Below, piece by piece: positions 9,201 through 16,670 of a stretch of 64,000 nt of DNA. The stretch lies in the NCBI RefSeq assembly GCF_035317345.1, contig NZ_JAYKTU010000009.1. One strand, written 5' to 3'. The first letter of the stretch is position 1, and each line of letters starts with the position of its first letter. The translations under genes were made by a program, and so were the position numbers. The notes below the pieces were generated by a model, which saw only the letters and a list, made by a program, of their open reading frames with translations, ran no database searches and had not been told where the DNA came from. The stretch comes from Cellvibrio fontiphilus. Lineage in GTDB: Bacteria > Pseudomonadota > Gammaproteobacteria > Pseudomonadales > Cellvibrionaceae.

Positions 9201-9562
9201 AGGTGCTGCCACTCGTTAGTGACATTTTTCAGTGGCACAGCGTAGCGGCCCTGGATAAACAATTGTGCATCACTGCCTTCGGTAACCAAAAACTCCATAT
9301 CCAATACGGAATCACCCAGCCACTCGTGGGCGATCAGGTGTTCGCCATTACTGGCGCTGAGCGCGAGTATGTCGCCTGCTTTGCTGCTGGGTGCCAGTTG
9401 TAATTTATTGCCCACAGCACTGGCTTTGGTAGTGGTGACCCAGGCTTTGTTTTCCTTGAAAAAATCCGCCGGGCTTTGCGCGTAGAGTGGCAGGCTGCAG
9501 GCAATCAGCGAGCCAAGCAGGGTACTGCGTGTCAGCAGTGTGCTTTTTTTGAGTAGAGACAT
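6293..9562 (-). CDS. Secreted c-type cytochrome fused to a beta-propeller domain
   Basis: A 1089-residue (approximately) exported protein. Signal peptide (MSLLKKSTLL...SLPLYA). Residues ~30-205 look like a DUF1080-type beta-sandwich. A class I cytochrome c domain follows, with haem-binding C231-N-A-C234-H235 and a likely axial Met in YLPIMPAFS. The second half contains a propeller of the kind in soluble glucose/sorbosone-type or membrane-bound dehydrogenases (PAGYKVESYY, ATRTAGIWRM), with a calcium-loop-like SDTNGDGVADKFD and GLRSPAGLG. It probably oxidises a substrate in the periplasm and passes electrons to the haem. ATG 9562 is preferred to TTG 9580 because it begins the signal peptide directly. 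It follows the DUF1080 gene, with a terminator between them. The substrate is unknown. Confidence 0.75.
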   Translation of the reverse strand: MSLLKKSTLLTRSTLLGSLIACSLPLYAQSPADFFKENKAWVTTTKASAVGNKLQLAPSSKAGDILALSASNGEHLIAHEWLGDSVLDMEFLVTEGSDAQLFIQGRYAVPLKNVTNEWQHLRAKFRAPRYNEASIKTEPALILEVTINGEPVLTNDIRTGLSEGSSIPWEGTGGPTSLLVKKGQMALRNFTLAGADFSLVTLPKNSGEATNEKELVDFVALGKETFGAVGCNACHLVSADDSGVSTGPNLYGLFKREPRNREVVEGGEGHRFTVKADRQYLHRSLREPEAQLAIAESGAKKGEAYLPIMPAFSAQVLSDVQIDAIGDYLATLNPPAEQGPAIKLLAQTGAEEYDPVKDRLQFLVGDEVRIQRGPMVLSDGFGSSGRAIHVGTPWGVNYTFDPRLLAVTKIWQGGFLDMSGEFLNRGGKGLKMGFESREISLGNKAFLIAPLNAKGEVIDFSFKEAQYGDAATVKASLESKEDHLPRVAAMDAQFLGYFRDSKQKQQLPSFKYRVGKNTLEIQTNIAADGTVTVNLTGELASPQTFALNGDALQNISSKQGKIANQQWTLPAGKTKASLSAKITLANNPWRPEVVKFDHYKQPVKITESKANMPAGYKVESYYPPKDNFGREQLFEALGLSLTEDDTVVIATRTAGIWRMVKGQWQLFAEGTFDSLGVIAEDKKGLTVVVGQKAELTRISDTNGDGVADKFDTLFDAHSYHGNYHTYMHGPARGKDGAYYISLNLAHNEAGSSYKAGGQYMGTEGGLGGWNIRVEPNGKFTPWAYGLRSPAGLGTSPDGRLWYSDNQGEYMSTSKIFVIEKDAYYGHPSALVDLPGVTPEMAEKTRDSMLDKRADAIILLPHNRVANSPGHPAWDTTKGKFGAFAGQMLMGDQTQSNLLRIAVQTVDGKEQGSVMPFIDGLESGVMRPLFLKDGSLLLGQTGRGWQAKGGHVASLQRIVWDGKTVAPAIHEMLATATGFSLQLTQPLAAQITAEQLQSLLALESWVYRDAADYGSDELGMQKETIKALRISADRKSIEIDLGSLVQAKVHPQQTARVYHANLNSKTLFAKDAPEKMEAYSTLYKFPAAKQ

Positions 9563-9585
9563 GATCAATACCGATACCAATTATG

Positions 9586-9615
9586 AAAAAAGCGCCGCAG
9601 GGTTAGCTGCGGCGC
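9586..9615 (-). terminator. Intrinsic terminator between DUF1080 and cytochrome genes
   Basis: GCGCCGCAG (9592-9600) pairs perfectly with CTGCGGCGC (9607-9615), and on the minus strand the stem is followed by TTTTTT. It ends the DUF1080 transcript only ~23 bases before the start codon of the cytochrome gene, leaving no room for a new promoter, so it probably acts as a partial terminator. Confidence 0.88.
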
Positions 9616-9678
9616 AAAGAAAGTGACAGTTCAGGCAAAACTAAAACTGTCAGCGGACAGATGAAAATCCGGTACGCC

Positions 9679-10464
9679 TTAGAGTTTGCGCAGCCAAATG
9701 TTGCGGAAACTTACCGGGTTGCCGTGATCCTGCAGGCGGATAGGCGCGCAACCGTGGGCTTTGTAAGAGGGTTTGCCAATCCATTCGGTAGCACCCTGGA
9801 TTTCTACGTGGTTTTGCACCAGCACACCGTTGTGCAGCACGGTCACGTAACCGGGTTTGGCAAGTTTGTCGCCATCGAACCTGGGCGAGGTGAAAATGAT
9901 GTCGTAGGTCTGCCACTCACCCGGCGCACGGGTGGCGTTGGCCAGAGGGATAGTTTGTTTGTAAACCGATGCGGCCTGACCGTTGGGGTAGGTTTTGTTG
10001 TTGTGGGAATCCAATACCTGGATTTCATAGCGTTCCTGGAAGAACACACCGCTGTTACTGCGGCCTTGGCCTTCCAGAAGCTTGCCATCGGCGCCTTTGA
10101 TATCGGTGGGGGTTTTCCACTCGATATGCAGTTGCACATCGCAGAAGGATTCTTTGGTGCGTATGTCGCCTTTACCTGCAGCAACCGTCATCGCACCCTT
10201 ACCCAGGGTCCAGGCGGCGACACCGCCATTCACTGACTCCCATTGATTCAGGTCTTTGCCGTTGAAGAGTACCACTGCATCAGAGGGTACGCCCTTGGCC
10301 GGAGCAGAAACCACTGGCGGGACGGGCTCCCAGACTTCGGTTTCCTGCGCCAATTGCCAGGGTTCTTTTTTGGTTTCAGCTGCCATTGCCGGGCTGCCAA
10401 ATGCACAGGCGACAAACGCAACAGCAGTCGGCGCCAGCGCCTTGGTCATTAGAGTTTTTTTCAT
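9679..10464 (-). CDS. Secreted DUF1080 family protein (3-keto-disaccharide hydrolase-like)
   Basis: A 261-residue protein with a signal peptide ending SPAMA. The body is a DUF1080 (PF06439) concanavalin-like domain: VLFNGKDLNQWES near residue 68, DVQLHIEWKTP, NSGVFFQERYEIQVLDS, EWQTYDIIFTSPRF and PIRLQDHGNPVSFRNIWLR at the end. The family is named for 3-keto-disaccharide hydrolases, which cleave glycosides after oxidation at C3. The downstream gene encodes a cytochrome/propeller protein that could supply an oxidised sugar; this partnership is inferred. AAGGGAAAACACACC precedes ATG 10464. Length fits a single-domain member. Confidence 0.83.
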   Translation of the reverse strand: MKKTLMTKALAPTAVAFVACAFGSPAMAAETKKEPWQLAQETEVWEPVPPVVSAPAKGVPSDAVVLFNGKDLNQWESVNGGVAAWTLGKGAMTVAAGKGDIRTKESFCDVQLHIEWKTPTDIKGADGKLLEGQGRSNSGVFFQERYEIQVLDSHNNKTYPNGQAASVYKQTIPLANATRAPGEWQTYDIIFTSPRFDGDKLAKPGYVTVLHNGVLVQNHVEIQGATEWIGKPSYKAHGCAPIRLQDHGNPVSFRNIWLRKL

Positions 10465-10585
10465 GGTGTGTTTTCCCTTGGGGTTCAGGTCGTTGTTATG
10501 TTTTGTGTGGAGACTGGCTATATAGCTGCTCCCCTGCCAATCAGCGACAGGTTTTACACAGCTTGATAATTTATCTGATATATGG

Positions 10586-10601
10586 CGTGTTGATTAACAC
10601 G
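10586..10601. other. Short palindrome in the 207-base gap
   Basis: CGTGTT GATT AACACG is a perfect 6+6 palindrome in the space upstream of the DUF1080 gene (minus strand) and downstream of the L,D-transpeptidase-like gene. It has no T-run, so it could be an operator for the DUF1080-cytochrome unit. This is only a candidate. Confidence 0.3.
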
Positions 10602-10671
10602 TCTTAACAGACGCTGGCTGGCGGGGCATCAGGCTGCACCGCCAACTGCGTGGGAGGAGTGGTGCAGCGGC

Positions 10672-11457
10672 CTAGCGCAGATCCTGCCGGGCCAGTTGTT
10701 CGCGGCCCTGGCAATTCAGGAATTTGGATGATGCCAGCCAGTGTTTATCAGGATAGTAGGAAAACAGGAATTGGTCGCCTTTGATGGTATCTATCACCTT
10801 GCGCGCTATGCCGTTGCGCACCGCCGGGCAACCGTAACTACGCCCCAGATGCCCCAGTTTTTGTGCCAGCTTCAAATCTACATAGGGCGCGCCGTGGAAA
10901 ACAATGGCTCGCTCCATCGCCTTGTCATTAAAGCCTTCTTCCAAGCCTTCCATGCGCAGCGAATAGCCATTGGCGCCCATGTAGGTTTCCTTGGTGCGGA
11001 ACAGCCCCAAACTGGTTTGCAGGCTCCCGTAGGTATTAGAGAAATGGCGGGCAAAGTTTTCGCCAGTATTTTTGCCGTGGGCAACCAGTTCATGGAATAG
11101 AAGTTTGCCGCTCACCAAATCAAATACCCAGAGGCGTTTTTGGGTGGATACTAGCGAGTAGTCGATCATGGTCAGATTGCGTGCCGGTTCCATTCCGGTT
11201 TTCAAGGCGCAATCCAGCGCGGTAAGCGCCATTGATATCACTTGCGGATTAGCACCGGGCGCTGCGCGGCTGAGGCGATCCAGTAACTGTAAAAAGGATT
11301 GGTCTTTACCAAACGTGGGGTGCGTAAAAGGGTTGGCGGCAGGTGTTTTAATAGCGTTATGGGGTTGTGCCGGAGTTGCGGTGACTATGGCAGACAAACC
11401 GGGCAAAAAGCTTAAGGCGGCCGAGAAAAACAAGGCCTTCAATAGTGGATACAGCAT
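10672..11457 (-). CDS. Murein L,D-transpeptidase catalytic domain family protein (YkuD_2 type)
   Basis: A 261-residue exported protein. The N-terminus is a hydrophobic signal of ~25 residues. It belongs to the YkuD_2-type group, relatives of L,D-transpeptidases: VFHGAPYVD and the active-site-like GRSYGCPAV with Cys210 and a preceding Ser-Tyr-Gly are present, matching the His...Ser-x-Gly-Cys arrangement. It likely acts on peptidoglycan in the periplasm, either cross-linking or attaching/releasing peptides; the exact reaction in this subfamily is not settled. It is transcribed divergently from the larger YcbB-like L,D-transpeptidase, sharing a 215-base intergenic region, which suggests joint control. 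Confidence 0.82.
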   Translation of the reverse strand: MLYPLLKALFFSAALSFLPGLSAIVTATPAQPHNAIKTPAANPFTHPTFGKDQSFLQLLDRLSRAAPGANPQVISMALTALDCALKTGMEPARNLTMIDYSLVSTQKRLWVFDLVSGKLLFHELVAHGKNTGENFARHFSNTYGSLQTSLGLFRTKETYMGANGYSLRMEGLEEGFNDKAMERAIVFHGAPYVDLKLAQKLGHLGRSYGCPAVRNGIARKVIDTIKGDQFLFSYYPDKHWLASSKFLNCQGREQLARQDLR

Positions 11458-11672
11458 GGATACCCCGGACGATCTGGGTTATTGAAGTTGTAGCGGCCTT
11501 GCTCGGTGAAATTATGTTTTACCCGACAACAGGGGTAAGATCTATGAATGCTAGCATCATGAAAAAGCAGCGGCAAATAAAAATTGATCAAAAAATATGC
11601 CGTTTCTAGACTGTTTTTAGTGTTATTGGGAAGTACTTTGTAGTTTTTTAAGCATGCAGGAGCGTTAGTGTT

Positions 11673-13577
11673 ATGCGGTTGGTGTTATTGGCCTTGGGCT
11701 TGGTGGCAAGCCTTTCAGTAGTGGCGCAATCTGCCAGGGATTCTGGTTCACAGTTACGCGGTGCGGCAAACGGGTTGCTGGCAGCGGCGTTGGAAACCCG
11801 GATTCTGGGGCTGCAAACAGCGGCCGATGACCCGAATGTCGCCCCGCCGGTCAGCCCGGTCGCGCCTGCAGTCAGCAGCTTTTACCAACAGCGCGGTTTT
11901 CAACCGGTGTGGACAGAAGCCGCTCGCCTGGAGGAGTTGATTACCGCTTTGGATAGCCTGACTGCCGACGGCCTTGATCCAGAGGACTACTCCATCAACT
12001 TTCTGCGGCAGATGCATCAGTTGTTGGCTGCTGATCGCAAACCAGAGCTGGGTGAGTTGGTGGAGTGGGAGCTGCTCGCAACCAATGCCTACCTGCGCGC
12101 GCTCTATCACCTTTTCAATGGCAAGGTTGACCCTGCAGGCCTCGATCCCCAGTGGAATTTTGAATTGCACGAATTGGCACCAGAGTTGGTGGCCGGCCTC
12201 ATGAATGACGGTATCAGCTCGCGCAACATCGCCAGCAGTTTTGCCCAAACACGGCCACAGCACCCGGCCTACGCCAGTTTGCAGGCTGGTCTTAGTCGCT
12301 ACCGTGAATTTGCCGCACAAGGCGGTTGGTTTGCACTGCCGGCTGGCCCAACCCTAAAGCCCTGTATGGTGGACCCCCAGGTCGCACAGTTGCGCGCGCG
12401 TTTGCGCGTTACCGGTGAGTACCAAGCGGTGGCGGACATGGATCAACAGCAGGCAGTTGCCACCTGTCTTACCGCGAATGCTGCCTCCAGTGCCAAAGCT
12501 GCAGCTGCAGCAGCACAGAGCAGCATGGGGTTGGCCAGCAGCTCAGCGGCAAGCAGCGAGACGGACTATGCCCTCGATCCAGCGGTGAGTTTGGAGCTTG
12601 GGGAGCAGTTGGGTGATACAACCAGTGCAACCAGTTCCGCCGCTAGCAGTGTTCCGCCAGTTAACCCTGACGAGGTGTTTGATGAGTATCTGGTCAATGC
12701 AGTTAAGCAGTTCCAGCGCGATCAGTATTTGGAGGATGATGGCGCCGTCGGCCCGGCGACCCGCGCTGCGCTCAATATTTCAGCCCATGCGCGGGTTGAG
12801 CAAATCCGTGTCAACCTGGATCGTGCCCGCTGGTTGTTGCACAACATCCCCGAGGAGCTGCTATTGGTGGATATCGCCGGTTTCAAGGTGACTTATTATC
12901 GTGGTGGCGAGGAGGTCTGGAAGTCGCGCGTGCAGGTGGGCATGTCCTATCGCACTACGCCGGTTTTCAAGTCCGAGGTCAACTACATCACCCTCAACCC
13001 CACCTGGACAGTGCCGCCCACGATTTTGCGCAAGGACATACTGCCCAAGTTGCGCAAGGATCTTAGCTACCTGCGCGAGCACAATATCCGTGTGCTCGAC
13101 AGCAACGGCCAACAGTTAGACCCGGCGACTATCGACTGGTCGCGCCCCGGCAATGTCACCCTGCGCCAGGACGCCGGCGATGACGCCGCCTTGGGTAAGG
13201 CGGTCATTCGCTTCCCCAATCCCTATGCGGTTTACCTGCACGATACGCCGCATCAAAAACTGTTCAATAAAAGCCAGCGCGCCTTTAGTTCGGGTTGTAT
13301 CCGCGTAGAGCGCGCGCTGGAATTGGTTGAGTTGTTGCTGGAAGAAACGCCGGGCTGGGACGAGGCGGCAATCAACAAAACCCTGGCGACCGGTAAAACC
13401 CGTAATGTCACTCTGGCTAAACGCGTTCCCATCATGCTCGCCTATTGGACGGTGGATGCCATCAGCGAGAGCAAGGTGGCCTTCAAGCCGGATATCTATG
13501 CGCGCGATGCGGCGGTTTTGAGTGCGCTTAATCAGCGTGTTAGCCAGCCATTGATCCAGATAACGGCAGCTCAGTAG
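11673..13577 (+). CDS. L,D-transpeptidase, YcbB/LdtD-like, with Ser/Ala-rich insertion
   Basis: A 634-residue periplasmic enzyme that makes 3-3 cross-links in peptidoglycan. Signal peptide MRLVLLALGLVASLSVVAQS; a scaffold domain (FYQQRGFQPVW, LDSLTADGLDPEDY) as in YcbB; a peptidoglycan-binding element (VNAVKQFQRDQYLEDDGAVGPATRAAL, residues ~345-370); and a YkuD catalytic domain with YLHDTPHQKLF and FSSGCIRVE, the nucleophile being Cys542. Between ~270 and 330 lies a Ser/Ala-rich low-complexity stretch (with runs such as AKAAAAAAQSS) that interrupts the peptidoglycan-binding module. RBS CAGGAG lies ahead of ATG 11673. YcbB in E. coli can take over cross-linking under beta-lactams; whether that holds here is unknown. 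Confidence 0.92.
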   Translation: MRLVLLALGLVASLSVVAQSARDSGSQLRGAANGLLAAALETRILGLQTAADDPNVAPPVSPVAPAVSSFYQQRGFQPVWTEAARLEELITALDSLTADGLDPEDYSINFLRQMHQLLAADRKPELGELVEWELLATNAYLRALYHLFNGKVDPAGLDPQWNFELHELAPELVAGLMNDGISSRNIASSFAQTRPQHPAYASLQAGLSRYREFAAQGGWFALPAGPTLKPCMVDPQVAQLRARLRVTGEYQAVADMDQQQAVATCLTANAASSAKAAAAAAQSSMGLASSSAASSETDYALDPAVSLELGEQLGDTTSATSSAASSVPPVNPDEVFDEYLVNAVKQFQRDQYLEDDGAVGPATRAALNISAHARVEQIRVNLDRARWLLHNIPEELLLVDIAGFKVTYYRGGEEVWKSRVQVGMSYRTTPVFKSEVNYITLNPTWTVPPTILRKDILPKLRKDLSYLREHNIRVLDSNGQQLDPATIDWSRPGNVTLRQDAGDDAALGKAVIRFPNPYAVYLHDTPHQKLFNKSQRAFSSGCIRVERALELVELLLEETPGWDEAAINKTLATGKTRNVTLAKRVPIMLAYWTVDAISESKVAFKPDIYARDAAVLSALNQRVSQPLIQITAAQ

Positions 13578-13654
13578 GTTTTTGGCGAATTTGATGGTTT
13601 TTTTAATGTGACAGCCTTGGCGATATTTGTATTTATCGTCAGTCGCAGCTAGCG

Positions 13655-13684
13655 TTAACAGTGTTTAGGTCTTCGTTTTATAAA
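13655..13684 (+). promoter_or_regulatory. Candidate sigma-70 promoter of the tubulin-like gene
   Basis: TTAACA (13655-13660) and TATAAA (13679-13684) are separated by 18 bases. They lie about 100 bases upstream of ATG 13782 and would give a leader of ~90 bases that includes the UUCG hairpin. Read by eye; the spacing is slightly long. Confidence 0.45.
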
Positions 13685-13731
13685 AACTGACCGGCAAGCA
13701 CAATAAATATCATTTACGACGCAAATTCAGC

Positions 13732-13753
13732 GCGCCGGGGTTCGCCCCGGTGC
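13732..13753 (+). promoter_or_regulatory. UUCG-capped hairpin in the leader of the tubulin-like gene
   Basis: GCGCCGGGG (13732-13740) pairs with CCCCGGTGC (13745-13753) around a TTCG loop, giving a nine-base-pair stem with one G-U pair and an exceptionally stable tetraloop. There is no T-run after it, so it is not a usual terminator. It ends ~28 bases before the start codon and just upstream of the ribosome binding site AAAGGA. Confidence 0.75.
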
Positions 13754-13781
13754 CTAAATCACATCCAAAAGGATTCACTCG

Positions 13782-15968
13782 ATGGCCACCAAAAAAACTA
13801 CCCGCACCGCCGAAGCTGCTGAGCAGGATGATCTGATTACCGCCAGCCCCGATGTGGAAGAGGAGGTCATCAGCCGTCCGCTGACCAGCGCCAACGGCAG
13901 CAGCTACATGTACTTTACCGAGCGCGATCTGAACAAGATCCTGCATAACCTGGACACCCTGCGCACTAACGTTTACCCCTACCTGGTAAATCAGCAGGAT
14001 GCCGACACCCAAAAACAGCCGCAATTTCCCTCGGTCTGCCTGATTGGTTTGGGGCGCTGCGGTTCCAATATCGCGCTGGATGTGGCGAGCCTGGTTTATA
14101 ACGCGCGCAATTTTTATCTGAACGAATTTAATGTTGAAGAAAAAGTGGTGCGCGAGCCGGATCATATGCCTATGCGCTGGATCAAGCGCAGTCTGCATCT
14201 AAAGGGCGCGCACCAACTCAAGCCGGTATTTTTGATCGAGCCGCTGGTGATGTTGGGGGACTTGGACAAAGACATTGAGGGCCGCATTCGTTTCTCCCAC
14301 AAAGGTGAGCGCGCCGGTTTCCTCAAGGATTACACCAAAATGAAAATCATGGACTTGTCAGAAGTTCATGCCGGCGGTTCCGGTAATGCGCCCATCCTTG
14401 GCCAATACCTCGCCAAAATAATTCTCAATAAAGATACCCAGCATTTTTCCAATGCAGATTGGCGCTTTATCCACTCCTACCTTATCGATTCCTGCGGCAT
14501 TAAAGCCAACCAGTCGCGTTTGTATTTTTATATTTTCAGCGCCGGTGGCGGCACCGGTTCGGGCATGGCAAGTGAGTTTGGTTTGGCCCAGCAATATGCT
14601 TACATGAGCAAAACCTTCGATGTGGGCGCGCAAACCGAGGACAACAGCAATCGCGGCCACTCCTTTGTGTTTGAACCTATTTTTACCAGCGGCATTTGCA
14701 TACTGCCGAATATTTCCGACCACGGTGTGGAAATGTCCGAAGCACTGCATATCAACGCCGGGCGTTTGCTGTGTAAATATTTATCGGAAGAGTGGGACTT
14801 CTCCTACAACTTCGATAACGAAGACAGCAGTGAAGCCAGCGTTATGCATCGCATTCGCCCCTGGAATGCGATGATGCTGATCTCCAACGACATCATGCGC
14901 TATGCCGAAGAAACCGATGAGGGCGCCATCCAGCATATCGATGTCAATGCGATGGAAAAGTACGCCAATCAGTATATCTCCCAGCAAATTTTCAACATCC
15001 TCACCGCGCAAGCGGTCACCACCGATTACGACGAAAATTATTTCCGCCGCGCCGGTATCGATATTGGTGAAACTATCCGTTTGGATGCCAACGACTTGTT
15101 TATGAGTCTCGCCGGTCCGGTCGCCGTCGCCTATGCCGAATCGGTGATCCCCGCGAATATTCCACAGGGAGTAGATAAGCTGCGCGGCATAGACGTGAAA
15201 AAAATTGGCGAACTGAACATCGACGATTTGTTCTATCGCTCCATCGATTTGCCGCACTTCAATAAAGTTACCCAGGCGATTGAAGGCATTAGTTTGCTGC
15301 CGATTGAATCCGCACGCTATCGTGAAGCACTGGCGCGCTATTTACAAAAAGGCTACGACGCGAATGAGTTAAAAGACCTGCACTTCTTTAAAAACTGCTC
15401 GTCTGTTGTATCTATTATTTCATTGCCAAAAGATTACAAACTCAGCTACATGGATTTGAATAAACTCAAATCCCATTTGAATGCACTCTTCCCCAATACT
15501 ACCCTCAAGCGTTATGCCTTGGTAATCGGTGCTTCCGCCAATATCTCGCTCACCACGCTCATTGTAAAAAGCCCCTGCTTAAGCGATGACTTCCTCACTT
15601 TGATTGTCGCCTTTATTAAACGCTGCTTTGCTAAAGACGCCTATCGATTTGATGAGCAGTTGGATGCGGCTATGCTGGACTTTATCCGCTCAGATGAATT
15701 TGATGAGGCGCTGGTGGATAAAATGCTTAACGAGTATGAAAATCCCGCCAAAATTCTCGACACTAACTGGTACGCCATCAAACCCATGTACGAGAAAAAA
15801 TACCGCGAGCTTATCAACGACTCGGAAAAGTTCTGTTCGATCAATGATATTCGCCTATCGCGTGACAGCGTGAAAAAAGCAATCAAATATCTGCGTGAAA
15901 TCTATCGCCACAAAATCAGCAAAACACGTATTGTCTCGCTCAATTCCCTACCGGGCGATAAACATTAA
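13782..15968 (+). CDS. Orphan tubulin/FtsZ-superfamily GTPase-like protein
   Basis: A 728-residue cytoplasmic protein of unknown function. Seen: an acidic, flexible N-terminus (~1-60); a glycine-rich nucleotide-binding start at residues 87-96 (IGLGRCGSN); and at 254-262 the stretch AGGGTGSGM, which fits the tubulin signature GGTG[SA]G and is closer to tubulin (GGGTGSGMG) than to FtsZ (GGGTGTG). A possible catalytic T7-loop equivalent is DANDL at 435-439, followed by a helix. Length is about twice that of FtsZ, with large insertions and a C-terminal ~250 residues I cannot place. RBS AAAGGA precedes ATG 13782. It is monocistronic, with a promoter-like site and leader hairpin upstream and a strong terminator downstream, beside two L,D-transpeptidases. 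It may belong to the broad 'tubulin-like' FtsZl families; polymerisation is inference. Confidence 0.72.
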   Translation: MATKKTTRTAEAAEQDDLITASPDVEEEVISRPLTSANGSSYMYFTERDLNKILHNLDTLRTNVYPYLVNQQDADTQKQPQFPSVCLIGLGRCGSNIALDVASLVYNARNFYLNEFNVEEKVVREPDHMPMRWIKRSLHLKGAHQLKPVFLIEPLVMLGDLDKDIEGRIRFSHKGERAGFLKDYTKMKIMDLSEVHAGGSGNAPILGQYLAKIILNKDTQHFSNADWRFIHSYLIDSCGIKANQSRLYFYIFSAGGGTGSGMASEFGLAQQYAYMSKTFDVGAQTEDNSNRGHSFVFEPIFTSGICILPNISDHGVEMSEALHINAGRLLCKYLSEEWDFSYNFDNEDSSEASVMHRIRPWNAMMLISNDIMRYAEETDEGAIQHIDVNAMEKYANQYISQQIFNILTAQAVTTDYDENYFRRAGIDIGETIRLDANDLFMSLAGPVAVAYAESVIPANIPQGVDKLRGIDVKKIGELNIDDLFYRSIDLPHFNKVTQAIEGISLLPIESARYREALARYLQKGYDANELKDLHFFKNCSSVVSIISLPKDYKLSYMDLNKLKSHLNALFPNTTLKRYALVIGASANISLTTLIVKSPCLSDDFLTLIVAFIKRCFAKDAYRFDEQLDAAMLDFIRSDEFDEALVDKMLNEYENPAKILDTNWYAIKPMYEKKYRELINDSEKFCSINDIRLSRDSVKKAIKYLREIYRHKISKTRIVSLNSLPGDKH

Positions 15969-15985
15969 AAATGATCCGCCTTACC

Positions 15986-16009
15986 AAGGAGCCGCAAGGC
16001 TCCTTTTTT
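15986..16009 (+). terminator. Intrinsic terminator after the tubulin-like gene
   Basis: AAGGAGCC (15986-15993) pairs with GGCTCCTT (15998-16005) around a GCAA tetraloop, followed by a T-run. It closes the tubulin-like gene as a single-gene unit. Confidence 0.94.
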
Positions 16010-16055
16010 GTTAGTATCGCTATCAACTCACAAAACCCTTGCTCGGATTTTTATT

Positions 16056-16658
16056 ATGTTGTTCGATACTTTGCAGCTAAACCCGCAAGAAATTTATCGT
16101 CTGCTTGTTGGTGGTGTGACTCCACGGCCAATCGCTTGGGTCAGCACTCTGTCAAAAACCGGTATTGCTAATCTTGCACCTTACTCATTTTTTAATGTCG
16201 CCAGCTGCAACCCGCCAATCCTTTGGTATTCCCAAGTTAACCCGCGTGAAGGTGGTGACAAAGACACGCTCACTAACTTGCTCGATACCCAGGAGTGCGT
16301 AGTACATATTGTCAGTTCACCATTGCTGGAAAAAATGAATCAGACCTGCGCCTCACTTCCCGCTGATCGCAGCGAATTCGATTTCGCCCAACTTGAACAA
16401 TGCGCAAGCCACAGTGTTAAACCACCCTCAGTAAAGGGCTCCCTGGTGAGATACGAATGTACCCTGCGCGAAATAATCCGTTTCAACAGCATACCCATGG
16501 GTGGCAGTGCTGCACTACTGGATGTAAAAACTATTTTTGTCGATGATACGCTTTGGCAAGAGGGTTTTATCAATCAAGCGCAATTAAATAGTGTGGGAAA
16601 AATGGGGCAGGATTTTTATAGCCTTGCTAATAATCTGGTTGAGTTGTCGCGGCCTTAA
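16056..16658 (+). CDS. Flavin reductase-like protein (FMN-binding split barrel)
   Basis: A 200-residue cytoplasmic protein of the flavin reductase-like family. The fold is recognised by TPRPIAWVSTLSKTG near residue 21, NLAPYSFFNVASCNPP (FMN phosphate/isoalloxazine contacts), and VVHIVSS. Members bind FMN and reduce flavins or act as small oxidoreductases. ATG 16056 is chosen; a longer start at 16008 would fall inside the upstream terminator. The RBS is weak (CGGA). The GFA gene starts 13 bases after its stop, so these form a unit. The physiological partner is not evident. Confidence 0.82.
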   Translation: MLFDTLQLNPQEIYRLLVGGVTPRPIAWVSTLSKTGIANLAPYSFFNVASCNPPILWYSQVNPREGGDKDTLTNLLDTQECVVHIVSSPLLEKMNQTCASLPADRSEFDFAQLEQCASHSVKPPSVKGSLVRYECTLREIIRFNSIPMGGSAALLDVKTIFVDDTLWQEGFINQAQLNSVGKMGQDFYSLANNLVELSRP

Positions 16659-16670
16659 AGGAGCATATTA

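Noticed and set aside
9661..10236. 191-residue plus-strand frame
   Set aside because: It is the antisense of the DUF1080 gene, kept open by codon bias; the minus-strand gene has a signal peptide and family motifs.
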